Source of the DNA: Gammaproteobacteria bacterium
GTDB taxonomy: Bacteria; Pseudomonadota; Gammaproteobacteria; Arenicellales; Poriferihabitantaceae
Length of the DNA stretch: 6,177 bases
Assembly: GCA_024679435.1 (NCBI GenBank)
Contig: JAIBDK010000148.1
Coordinates: 1-6,177 of the forward strand
Direction: 5' to 3'
The first letter of the stretch is position 1. Each line of letters opens with the position of its first letter. The notes under the pieces were generated by a model that did not search any database, had not been told where the DNA came from, and saw nothing but the letters and a program-made list of their open reading frames with translations. This document shows positions 1 to 6,177 of this stretch, one piece after another. The translations under genes were made by a program, and so were the position numbers.

Positions 1-319
1 GAATCAACGCCAGCGGTGTGTCCTGGTCGAATGCAATCACCCGGTCAACACAACGCAGAGCGGCGATCACTGCCAGCCTGTCATCCAGTGAATTTATCGG
101 TCGACTCGGGTCCTTGCCCTGTCTGCGCACTGAATCGTCGGTGTTTATCCCGACCACCAGAGACTTCCCAAGATCTGATGCCTGTTGCAAATAGTGGACA
201 TGCCCGCGATGCAGAATGTCGAAACATCCGTTGGTGAATACCAGTGGTCGGGGCAGGGTGCTAATCCAGTCCCCGATTTTGACTCCTGATGATGAGCTGT
301 AGACTCGGCTGTCACTCAT
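1..319 (-). CDS. rfaE2: D-glycero-beta-D-manno-heptose 1-phosphate adenylyltransferase, stand-alone (3' end cut by window edge)
   Basis: In this family the enzyme transfers AMP from ATP to heptose 1-phosphate, giving ADP-D-glycero-D-manno-heptose, the precursor of lipopolysaccharide inner-core heptose, in the cytoplasm. Visible here are 106 residues. The nucleotidyltransferase signature TNGCFDILHRGH sits at residues 29-40 with the catalytic HxGH at 37-40. It is followed by GINTDDSVRRQGKDPSRP (58-75), DDRLAVIAALRCVD (80-93, approximate) and FDQDTPLALI near the cut, all typical of the HldE C-terminal domain. The family is usually about 160 residues, so roughly the last third is missing, including the expected second nucleotide-binding motif. 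The ATG at 319 is preceded by an in-frame TAA at 329-331, so no kinase domain is fused upstream as it would be in bifunctional HldE. No clear Shine-Dalgarno sequence is seen. The 63 bases separating it from dolP contain no convincing terminator, so co-transcription with dolP is likely (inference). Confidence 0.9.
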   Translation of the reverse strand, partial: MSDSRVYSSSSGVKIGDWISTLPRPLVFTNGCFDILHRGHVHYLQQASDLGKSLVVGINTDDSVRRQGKDPSRPINSLDDRLAVIAALRCVDRVIAFDQDTPLALI

Positions 320-382
320 AGTTATGCGTTAAACTGGAATCAACTCGAGATTGACTTGAGCACTGCAATGTTTTTGCCTGGA

Positions 383-997
383 CTATTCGTCGATGTACTC
401 GAAGACTTTGACGATATGTGTAACACCACTCACGCTTCGAGCTGCATCCACCGCCGCTTCAGCTTCAGGATGAGTTACTAATCCAAGCAGATAAACTTTG
501 CCGCGTTCGGTTACCACCTTTATATTAGTGGACGGTACGCCGTCCGCGCGGACCAGTTTGGATTTAACCTTGCCGGTAATATAGGAGTCATTGGCCCGGC
601 TGTTCATATTGGTCTGTCCAGAAAGCTCAAGCTCGTTGACTACCTCCCGGGTATCAATATATGACCGTGCCAGCTTTTCTGCATATTGTCGTTGCTCATC
701 GTTATGTACTTCGCCGGTCAGCAGGACGATGCCGTTAATTATAGTGGTGCTGATATTTACCGCACTTCCAAGTTTTTCATCAGACAGATATTCCTTGCGC
801 AGTCTGAGTTCAAGGGTATTGTCATCGACACTCTGTTTAACTGTGCGACGTTCCATATAAAGGTCGACAGCGGTAACGGTCGCCGTCCCTATGGCAATGG
901 GAACACACGCGGTGAGTATCTGAGTTGTCATGACAAAGACCAAACCAAGTAACAGCGCTTTGATAGGTTTTTGCTGAATACGGCGCAACTGGATCAT
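383..997 (-). CDS. dolP: BON-domain outer-membrane lipoprotein, DolP/YraP type
   Basis: The predicted protein has 204 residues, close to the 191 of E. coli DolP. It has a basic N-terminus (R5, R6, K10, K13), a hydrophobic stretch at about 14-27 and a lipobox LTAC ending at Cys31. The residue after the cysteine is Val rather than Asp, which fits sorting to the outer membrane. Two BON domains follow, at about 55-125 and 135-203, each with its Gly-centred beta motif (NGIVLLTGEV at 88-97, GKVYLLGLV at 166-174). DolP in E. coli supports outer-membrane integrity and localises to division sites. That role is inferred here from architecture and from position downstream of lpoA-yraN. The ATG at 997 is chosen because AGGAG lies 9 bases upstream. 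A longer frame starting at TTG 1015 would place that site inside the coding sequence. The stop is TAG. Other BON-domain lipoproteins cannot be fully excluded, but context favours DolP. Confidence 0.86.
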   Translation of the reverse strand: MIQLRRIQQKPIKALLLGLVFVMTTQILTACVPIAIGTATVTAVDLYMERRTVKQSVDDNTLELRLRKEYLSDEKLGSAVNISTTIINGIVLLTGEVHNDEQRQYAEKLARSYIDTREVVNELELSGQTNMNSRANDSYITGKVKSKLVRADGVPSTNIKVVTERGKVYLLGLVTHPEAEAAVDAARSVSGVTHIVKVFEYIDE

Positions 998-1006
998 ATT
1001 AATTTT

Positions 1007-1011
1007 CTCCT
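1007..1011 (-). promoter_or_regulatory. Ribosome binding site of dolP
   Basis: A perfect AGGAG on the minus strand lies 9 bases before the ATG at 997. It decides the dolP start in favour of that ATG over the in-frame TTG at 1015. Confidence 0.8.
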
Positions 1012-1049
1012 GCAATGGGGTATAGATAACCGCAAATTTTGGTGGGGCT

Positions 1050-1055
1050 AGTATA
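1050..1055 (-). promoter_or_regulatory. Candidate -10 element for dolP
   Basis: TATACT on the minus strand matches the sigma-70 -10 consensus at five of six positions and is directly preceded by TG. Transcription would begin near 1043, giving a leader of about 46 bases before dolP. No good -35 hexamer is found 16-18 bases upstream, so the promoter would need an activator or other contacts. I looked for a sigma-E type pair (GGAACTT with TCTGA/TCAAA), because yraP of E. coli belongs to that regulon, and found none with correct spacing. Confidence 0.35.
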
Positions 1056-1077
1056 CATTGAGTTTTATGAATCGTTG

Positions 1078-1100
1078 CTGATTTATCAATTGATTTTCAG
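1078..1100. promoter_or_regulatory. Imperfect dyad with perfect 10-base palindromic core
   Basis: The core ATCAATTGAT at 1085-1094 is a perfect palindrome, flanked by outer CTGA (1078-1081) and TCAG (1097-1100) with unequal T-rich spacers. It lies upstream of the candidate dolP -10 element, with its centre about 46 bases before the predicted transcription start. That is a common position for a regulator site. The region is AT-rich, so chance is a real possibility. Confidence 0.25.
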
Positions 1101-1220
1101 GGGTTTTAGTGCGCTGCAGTTCGACCCTGCAACCACAGGTTTCGGCAGTAATTAATAATTGAGTGGTCGGCGTTGATTCCGCCAAGTGACAGAAGTATTA
1201 AAGTCAGTCGAAAGAGGCGG

Positions 1221-1589
1221 TCACTGAAATGCATTGTCGATCCACTGGATATCGATGTTTTTGCCTACCCCGCTTATGGCGACAACATCAAAGCGACATT
1301 CTTCATAGTCAAGATTGGCGTTTTTCTGAATAAAGAGTTGTGCTGTTTTGCGTATGCGGGTTTGCTTGGACGCCGTGATACTTGCCGCAGCTCCGCCAAA
1401 ATCTTCGTTTTTTCTGTATCGTACCTCAACAAATACCAGACAGATTCTGTCTTTCATAATCAGGTCAATTTCTCCAACCTTGGTGCGAAAGTTTTTCTGA
1501 ATCAGCTTGAAACCCCGTTTTTCGAGAAAAGCCCAAGCCAGCGATTCGGCGGATTCGCCTGACTGAAGATGAATGGCCCGAGGGCACAT
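1221..1589 (-). CDS. yraN: YraN/UPF0102 family endonuclease-fold protein
   Basis: The protein has 122 residues against 131 in E. coli YraN. The family has a restriction-endonuclease-like (Holliday-resolvase-like) fold, and its cellular function is not established. The conserved features are present. GESAE is at 11-15, the GEIDLI motif at 39-44 contains Asp42, and FVEVRYR at 53-59 has Glu55, together resembling a D...ExK metal site with Arg57 in place of the Lys. FGGAAASITASKQ (64-76) and CRFDVVAI near residue 100 also match the family closely. The start is the ATG at 1589, which overlaps the lpoA stop codon as TAATG. Only a weak Shine-Dalgarno is seen, so translation is probably coupled to lpoA (inference). 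The frame remains open upstream to 1739, but that part lies inside lpoA and does not resemble the family. The stop is TGA. Confidence 0.94.
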   Translation of the reverse strand: MCPRAIHLQSGESAESLAWAFLEKRGFKLIQKNFRTKVGEIDLIMKDRICLVFVEVRYRKNEDFGGAAASITASKQTRIRKTAQLFIQKNANLDYEECRFDVVAISGVGKNIDIQWIDNAFQ

Positions 1590-3889
1590 TATTGAATAGC
1601 CTGATCCGGACTGGCTGGTTTGTAAGGGTTTAATGGCTGGGGTAATCCTGAGCTGAATTTCGACCATACCGGATGTTGAATCACTGCGCCCGATTGATTC
1701 ACACTCAAAGTAATGGCTTCGCCGGCAAACCGGCTCCATTTACTGGCTCTAAGTCCGGAGAGTCTGGGAATTAATTGATAACTTTGCAGACCAAGCGCAT
1801 AAAGTTTGTCCAGAGACGTGCCTTGATAGGGTCGTCTGGGTTTGGCCGGAATGACACCCTCATCCGAAAGGTCATCATTCAACATACCATCTTCAAGCTG
1901 ATCTCCATTCATATCAGAAACAACGCTCTCATTAATTTCCTGGTTTAAGATAACCGGATTTTGCTCTTCAGATATTTCAGCATCTGCCACACCAGGCTCT
2001 TCTGAAGCTTCTTCATCTATCAGTTTGTCGCTTTGTTCTGCTTGATCTGCCTCTAGTTCTAACAGCGCAATCTGTTCCGGAGTCATGTTTTCAGTTCCTC
2101 CCGACTCAAGCGCCGCGGCAGCTGCTTCTTCGGCCTCTTTGGCGGCTTTAGCCGCTGCTTTTAATGCGGCTTCTTCGATTACTTTTTCTTTGTAGAGTTC
2201 GACGCTATCCAGCATCCATTTCATTTCACCAAATATTAATCCGTCCAGATCGGCGTCTACAGCCGGCTCTGGCTTCCCACTATAGACATAGGACGTCGCA
2301 TAGAGCGGTAGATCATGAGCCTGAAAAAATCTAAGTTGGGGCACAACCAGTCGCGCATACTCAGAGCTTGCCGCCAGAAACAGAAAATCCATATCCTCAT
2401 ATCGTCGCGGTGTAAATTTTAGTTTGACCCCGGTCTGAGCTTCAATAAGTCGATGCCGGGCAACACTTTTATCAAGGCCCAGAAACTTCTCGATGACACG
2501 TGTGTAGTCGGAGACTTCTGCAGGGAATGAGTTGTTACGCACGACAACACCGCCCAGACTTTCCCAATGAGAAACAAATGCCGCCCCTACTCGCTGCCCC
2601 CACGGATTGCCGATGCGTAAAACTGCAGCCTGTCGATAACCGTCGGACCAGGCCTTTTCAGCAACCTGACGGGCCTCCACTTCTGGTGACAGGCTGATTC
2701 CATACAGGTTCCCTGCTTCTTTACCCGGCAATATTTCAGCGATGACCAGAGTGTCTGTTTCGGAAGTCAGATTGCTCATCAGGCTTTCAGCCGCGCTTCG
2801 ACCCAGCGGGCCCACTACAAAATCAGCACCATCATTAATTGCAGCCTGATAGTAAAGGGAGCTTAAGCCGGATTCTTCGCCAACGTCATAGAGAATTATT
2901 TCAGGTTTCGGAAAAGAGGGATCTCTTAATTGTGCTTCAGTAAAACCGTCATAAAAGGCTTTTGCGGCGTTGCCGTAAGCCGAAGTCAAAGGCAACAATA
3001 GCGCAATTTGGCGATATTGATTGAGCTGCACGGTGCCGGATGCCAGTTGTAGTACTTCGTCAATCAGTGGATGCGCCGGGTAAATGTCGCGCCAGATCTG
3101 AACGTCTGCCTGGAGAAAATCCGGGGTAGTAGAATTCAAGATCTCAGCCAGAGCAACCCAGCCCTGAAGATCTTGCGCTGAATATTTTTCTTCCAGTAGC
3201 GAAAGATGCAGGGCGTCCATGGACTGTAGTTGCTGCAATATTTTCTGTTGATTTGCAACTCGTTCCTGTTCAATAAGCAGTGGATCGAGCATTAGTAATG
3301 AAGTGGTAGCGTCTGACTTTCGGCCAAGCGCAATTTGTGCTTCGGATTTGATCGTCAATATTTGTTGACGAACTTCCTGATCTCGAACTTGCTCAAGGTT
3401 TATGTTGTCCATCATGTTTAATGCGAGCTTCGGGTTTCCGGTGCGGGCTGCAACCCTCGATTGAATGATGATTAGTGAGAGCGTTTCGTTTGGTGTGAGC
3501 GGATAGCTTTCGAGTTGCCGGGTTATGGTTTGTGCGGTTTGAATCTGTTCGCGGTCCAGAAATTCATTGATTGCCCGGATAAGCAGTCCCGGAACTTCAT
3601 CGGCGGGTGCTGTATTTGCTTGCTCCACCAGTTCCCAGGGATCATCAAGAACAACGATATCAGCATCTTGCTCAAGGCCATGAACGATGGGTTCCGGCTC
3701 TTTGTCTACAGCAGTTGCTGGGTTTGGCGTTACCGTTTCAACAATTACTGGCTGGTCTACAGGCAAATTCTCGGGGCCTGATGCACAACTTGACAATAGC
3801 AGAGACATTGCTAACGTTGTTGTTAGAGATATCGGCCAGTGAGAGCCACGGGTTCGAAAACCCGAATTCAACAGATTACACCCAAACAT
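1589..3889 (-). CDS. lpoA: LpoA, outer-membrane lipoprotein activator of penicillin-binding protein 1A
   Basis: LpoA reaches from the outer membrane through peptidoglycan to stimulate the class A synthase PBP1A. The 766-residue product has a lipoprotein signal peptide with lipobox LSSC ending at Cys35 (next residue Ala, fitting outer-membrane sorting) and a Pro/Glu-rich linker at about 40-80. A helical TPR-like N-domain follows at about 84-285, then a periplasmic-binding-protein-like C-domain from about 292. That domain opens with the typical IALLLPLTSAYGNAAKAFYDGF (295-316) and includes DFVVGPLGR (356-364) and LYALGLQSY (696-704). It is longer than E. coli LpoA (678) and Haemophilus LpoA (575). 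The extra length is largely an Ala/Glu-rich helical and then acidic segment at about 567-690, inserted in the C-domain. It overlaps yraN by one base (TAATG) and is divergent from rsmI. A GGCGGG stretch about 10 bases before the ATG may serve as ribosome binding site, but see the note on the promoter there. Confidence 0.94.
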   Translation of the reverse strand: MFGCNLLNSGFRTRGSHWPISLTTTLAMSLLLSSCASGPENLPVDQPVIVETVTPNPATAVDKEPEPIVHGLEQDADIVVLDDPWELVEQANTAPADEVPGLLIRAINEFLDREQIQTAQTITRQLESYPLTPNETLSLIIIQSRVAARTGNPKLALNMMDNINLEQVRDQEVRQQILTIKSEAQIALGRKSDATTSLLMLDPLLIEQERVANQQKILQQLQSMDALHLSLLEEKYSAQDLQGWVALAEILNSTTPDFLQADVQIWRDIYPAHPLIDEVLQLASGTVQLNQYRQIALLLPLTSAYGNAAKAFYDGFTEAQLRDPSFPKPEIILYDVGEESGLSSLYYQAAINDGADFVVGPLGRSAAESLMSNLTSETDTLVIAEILPGKEAGNLYGISLSPEVEARQVAEKAWSDGYRQAAVLRIGNPWGQRVGAAFVSHWESLGGVVVRNNSFPAEVSDYTRVIEKFLGLDKSVARHRLIEAQTGVKLKFTPRRYEDMDFLFLAASSEYARLVVPQLRFFQAHDLPLYATSYVYSGKPEPAVDADLDGLIFGEMKWMLDSVELYKEKVIEEAALKAAAKAAKEAEEAAAAALESGGTENMTPEQIALLELEADQAEQSDKLIDEEASEEPGVADAEISEEQNPVILNQEINESVVSDMNGDQLEDGMLNDDLSDEGVIPAKPRRPYQGTSLDKLYALGLQSYQLIPRLSGLRASKWSRFAGEAITLSVNQSGAVIQHPVWSKFSSGLPQPLNPYKPASPDQAIQ

Positions 3890-3918
3890 GTTATAGAATT
3901 CCCGCCTTTAATTATCAA
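3890..3918 (-). promoter_or_regulatory. Sigma-70-like promoter candidate upstream of lpoA
   Basis: On the minus strand TTGATA (3918-3913) and TATAAC (3895-3890) each match the consensus at five of six positions and are separated by exactly 17 bases. The -10 hexamer touches the ATG at 3889, so transcription would start a few bases inside the predicted lpoA gene. Either lpoA starts further downstream (a TTG at 3871 is in frame and keeps the signal peptide), or this promoter is fortuitous and lpoA is read from another start inside rsmI. Confidence 0.4.
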
Positions 3919-3936
3919 AGTATACGAGACCCGTCG

Positions 3937-4782
3937 ATGAACAGCAAAACAGGCACGTTGTATATTGTAGCAACTCCCATCGGCAATCTTGCAGATTTTG
4001 GAATCCGCGCGGCAGAAATTTTGTCAGAAGTTAACCTGATTCTCGCTGAAGACACTCGCCACGCAGCGAAGTTGTTAAAACATTACGGAATAACTACCCG
4101 GACCCGGGCGTTTCACGACCATAATGAGCAAACTTATTCTGCCGAGATTATACGCCTGCTTTTAAACGGAGAGGATCTTGCGCTAATCAGTGATGCCGGG
4201 ACACCATTGATTAGTGATCCGGGCTATCGTTTGGTAAGAATGGCCCGAGAGCAGGGAATTGATGTGTCACCAATCCCGGGACCAAGCGCGTTGACGGCAG
4301 CAATTTCAGCATCCGGAGTGGCCACAGACAGGTTTTGTTTCGAAGGGTTTCTGCCCTCGAAGAGAAATCAACGGATTGAGACACTGACAAAGCTGTCTCA
4401 GGAGCAGCGAACTATTGTTTTCTATGAGTCCAGCCATCGGATTAAGGATGCGCTGGAAGATCTGGAAGCCATTTATGGTGAGGGCCGAGAGATTTGCGTT
4501 GCCCGGGAGATTACTAAAAAATTTGAATCTTTCTATTTTGGTTCTCCCGCAACGGTTCGGGAGCAGATAGCCGTTAATTCAAATAATCTTAAAGGGGAGT
4601 TCGTTATTGTCGTTTCCGGCAACAACGATGCCGATAAAGCGTGGGCTAATGCCTGCACTCTGGTGAATCGTCTTAAATTGGAGTTGCCGATCAAACAAGC
4701 CTGCAGGATTGCCGCAGATACTTTTTCTGTTAGCAAGAATGAATTGTACAACTGCGTGCTTGCCGAACGCAGATCCGAATAA
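3937..4782 (+). CDS. rsmI: 16S rRNA (cytidine-1402-2'-O)-methyltransferase RsmI
   Basis: RsmI uses S-adenosylmethionine to methylate the ribose of C1402 in the decoding centre of 16S rRNA; RsmH adds the N4 methyl to the same base. The 281-residue product (E. coli 286) has the tetrapyrrole-methylase fold motifs in order. These are LYIVATPIGNLAD (8-20), LAEDTRHAAKLLKHYGI (36-52), LISDAGTPLISDPGYRLV (83-100), PIPGPSALTAAISASG (112-127), FEGFLPSKRNQR (135-146), FYESSHRI (162-169) and VAREITKKFE (188-197). The ATG at 3937 opens directly before the conserved N-terminus. The frame is open upstream to 3607, but that part is antisense to lpoA and unlike the family. No strong Shine-Dalgarno is visible. 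It is divergent from lpoA with a 47-base spacer, so promoters must be close or lie inside lpoA. The stop is TAA. Confidence 0.97.
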   Translation: MNSKTGTLYIVATPIGNLADFGIRAAEILSEVNLILAEDTRHAAKLLKHYGITTRTRAFHDHNEQTYSAEIIRLLLNGEDLALISDAGTPLISDPGYRLVRMAREQGIDVSPIPGPSALTAAISASGVATDRFCFEGFLPSKRNQRIETLTKLSQEQRTIVFYESSHRIKDALEDLEAIYGEGREICVAREITKKFESFYFGSPATVREQIAVNSNNLKGEFVIVVSGNNDADKAWANACTLVNRLKLELPIKQACRIAADTFSVSKNELYNCVLAERRSE

Positions 4783-4798
4783 CTGCAGAGGTTCGGTC

Positions 4799-4819
4799 CG
4801 GTTCAACTCTGTTGAGCCG
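4799..4819. terminator. Hairpin between convergent rsmI and membrane-protein gene
   Basis: The arms CGGTTCAAC (4799-4807) and GTTGAGCCG (4811-4819) form a nine-pair stem with one G-T pair around a three-base loop. It begins 17 bases after the rsmI stop and 20 bases past the stop of the opposite gene. Neither strand has a T-run after the stem, so it is not a classic intrinsic terminator. It may mark 3' ends after Rho-dependent termination, or act as a weak bidirectional stop. Confidence 0.35.
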
Positions 4820-4838
4820 CTGGATAAGGGGGCCGGTG

Positions 4839-6113
4839 TTAAGTTCGCTGCACCAGACCCGATAAGCTGAACCATCGATAACACAGATAGGCGACGGCCC
4901 CGCTGAACAGATGATAATTCATAGGCCGATCATTATCCGGATAGAGAATGACGGCTGCGGCGAAAAACAAAGCGCTGTCGATGAGAGCTGTCCGGGCCAC
5001 CAGTTTCTTTTTCCACATCAGTATCGCTCCTGTCAGAACAAGCGGTGCCAGGGTGATGAGCCAGGTATCTGGTGCATGGGTAAACGGTTCGACAAAATAT
5101 TCGAGCTTGTGAAGTAGTGTGGTGAAGCCGTGAATTTGGCACAATGAGGTAAACAGAAATACCGTTGCAAATCCCCACCAGATTATTCTACTACCATGGT
5201 TGCGGGCAATATGAGTGCAGGTCAGAAACAGGGTAAAAAACATGAAAATCGCAAATACGGCTGAGGGGTTTCCTTCGGAAAAATTGCCTGCATGGGGCAG
5301 TGCAAACAAAGAGATCGCAGCAAACTGGATAACAAATAGAAAAAACACGCCGTAATCATGCCGCCGCAGATTTTCAGGATTGAAAACTTCGCTCAATCGC
5401 CGGTCGACAATATTTGCTTGCTTAAGAGATAATAGTCCAGCGATGATTATCAAAGACATTGCGAACAGTTCGCTGCCTTCCTCAAGAATCAACCGGTTTC
5501 GCTGTTGATGCGCGCTCATTTTGATGTTGTGTTCAACAAATTCCAGAGAAACTACTGAAGCAAAAAAGCCAAGACCCATAATGATCAAAACAGCCGGCAT
5601 TCGATAACCCGGCATTTTGAACAGGCCCCAAAGGGCGTAACCAAAGCCAACGATGAATATTATGGCGAACGGCAACAATGCTGGCCAGCCACCTACTTTG
5701 CTGACCATTTCATGAAGAGATCCGATTTCATCGTAACCAAGCGCGAGCAGCGCGATAGACAGCACATACCATTTAAAGGACGATGCAACAGATTGACAAC
5801 TGCTCGCCATTCGATAGAACAATGTTGAGGCGATGAGTAGACAAATTCCTGACCACCACACCGCATAGTTTTCCTCACGACCGAGGCTGATGGCGGAAAA
5901 ACTCATTTTGAACCAGTCTGGTTTGAACGGGGTGTACAAGTAAAGGTAAAGCGCACCGACAAACAGGCCGTGAACCAGCCAGATCCATATTGACCAGGCT
6001 GGGAATGAAGAGGTTGTGTTTCCCGGGGAACCTGATTGACGGTTCGTTGGTGCAGGAAACCAGGCCAAAAACGCAAGACATAATAACGCCCATAGGCCGG
6101 CTCTGGCTACCAT
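4839..6113 (-). CDS. Uncharacterised polytopic inner-membrane protein with clustered Asp/Glu/His motifs (5' end may lie outside the window)
   Basis: I do not recognise a named family. The 424-residue frame from ATG 6113 is strongly hydrophobic, with about 12-13 apparent membrane segments (near 3-20, 39-60, 84-100, 114-130, 143-165, 172-192, 213-230, 254-272, 284-303, 309-326, 350-367, 377-391 and 400-420). Three polar clusters stand out at segment ends: DEIGSLHE (128-135), EFVEH (191-195) and EEGSE (211-215). Counting segments puts all three on the same membrane face, which could form a metal or catalytic site (inference). No transport or glycosyltransferase signature is seen. No Shine-Dalgarno precedes the ATG at 6113, and the frame continues upstream without a stop to the window edge (21 further codons, none ATG, GTG or TTG), so the true start may be outside. 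The stop is TAA. It is convergent with rsmI, and this placement gives no functional hint. Confidence 0.83.
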   Translation of the reverse strand: MVARAGLWALLCLAFLAWFPAPTNRQSGSPGNTTSSFPAWSIWIWLVHGLFVGALYLYLYTPFKPDWFKMSFSAISLGREENYAVWWSGICLLIASTLFYRMASSCQSVASSFKWYVLSIALLALGYDEIGSLHEMVSKVGGWPALLPFAIIFIVGFGYALWGLFKMPGYRMPAVLIIMGLGFFASVVSLEFVEHNIKMSAHQQRNRLILEEGSELFAMSLIIIAGLLSLKQANIVDRRLSEVFNPENLRRHDYGVFFLFVIQFAAISLFALPHAGNFSEGNPSAVFAIFMFFTLFLTCTHIARNHGSRIIWWGFATVFLFTSLCQIHGFTTLLHKLEYFVEPFTHAPDTWLITLAPLVLTGAILMWKKKLVARTALIDSALFFAAAVILYPDNDRPMNYHLFSGAVAYLCYRWFSLSGLVQRT

Positions 6114-6177
6114 GACTTTAAGTGAGGTGAAAATTGTAGGTTGATAGTTGTCTAGATTTGGCAGTTTTATCCAGGCC

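Noticed and set aside
320..382. Terminator between dolP and rfaE2
   Set aside because: Only a weak five-pair inverted repeat (TCAAT...GTTGA) is present, with no T-run after it.
998..1015. Longer dolP start at TTG 1015
   Set aside because: It would put the AGGAG ribosome binding site inside the gene; the ATG at 997 has ideal spacing to it.
1016..1220. Sigma-E promoter or remnant of a diaA gene
   Set aside because: No -35/-10 pair with correct sigma-E spacing was found, and no frame in the gap encodes SIS-domain sequence.
1173..1562. Plus-strand open frame of 129 codons opposite yraN
   Set aside because: It is the antisense shadow of a well-conserved gene, with no recognisable protein features.
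1590..1739. Upstream extension of the yraN frame by 50 codons
   Set aside because: It lies within the lpoA C-terminus in another frame, and the family homology begins just after the ATG at 1589.
3607..3936. Upstream extension of the rsmI frame by 110 codons
   Set aside because: It is antisense to the lpoA signal-peptide and linker region, does not resemble any RsmI N-terminus, and the conserved protein begins right after the ATG at 3937.
4783..4838. RNase P RNA gene after rsmI, as found in pseudomonads
   Set aside because: Only 56 bases separate the two coding regions and none of the conserved RNase P RNA segments is present.

Overview
The window reads as chromosomal DNA from a gammaproteobacterium. 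The core is the conserved block rsmI / lpoA-yraN / dolP. LpoA is a gammaproteobacterial outer-membrane activator of a class A penicillin-binding protein, and the rsmI-lpoA divergence with yraN and a BON-domain lipoprotein downstream is the arrangement known from E. coli (yraL, yraM, yraN, yraO, yraP) and from pseudomonads. Base composition looks moderate and even by eye. I see no mobile element, tRNA, rRNA or CRISPR, so the genus cannot be named from this window.

Layout from left to right. Positions 1-319 (minus) hold the first 106 codons of a stand-alone D-glycero-beta-D-manno-heptose 1-phosphate adenylyltransferase (RfaE2/HldE C-domain type), cut by the window edge. Positions 383-997 (minus) hold a two-BON-domain lipoprotein of the DolP/YraP type, with a strong ribosome binding site. 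A 223-base gap (998-1220) carries a candidate -10 element and an imperfect dyad. It lies where the SIS-domain gene diaA/yraO would be expected, and that gene is absent. yraN (1221-1589) and lpoA (1589-3889), both minus, overlap by one base (TAATG). A 47-base divergent spacer separates lpoA from rsmI (3937-4782, plus). A 56-base convergent spacer with a hairpin follows. Last, at 4839-6113 (minus), is an uncharacterised polytopic membrane protein whose reading frame stays open to the right edge of the window.

The recognisable genes share a cell-envelope theme, except rsmI, which acts on the ribosome. LpoA stimulates peptidoglycan synthesis from the outer membrane, DolP supports outer-membrane integrity, and RfaE2 makes the activated heptose for the lipopolysaccharide inner core. 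YraN is a nuclease-fold protein of unknown function that travels with lpoA.

Most of the window is ordinary conserved chromosome. The points worth a second look are a long acidic insertion in LpoA, the missing diaA with a heptose gene nearby, the membrane protein with three clustered Asp/Glu/His motifs, and a near-consensus promoter that abuts the lpoA start codon.
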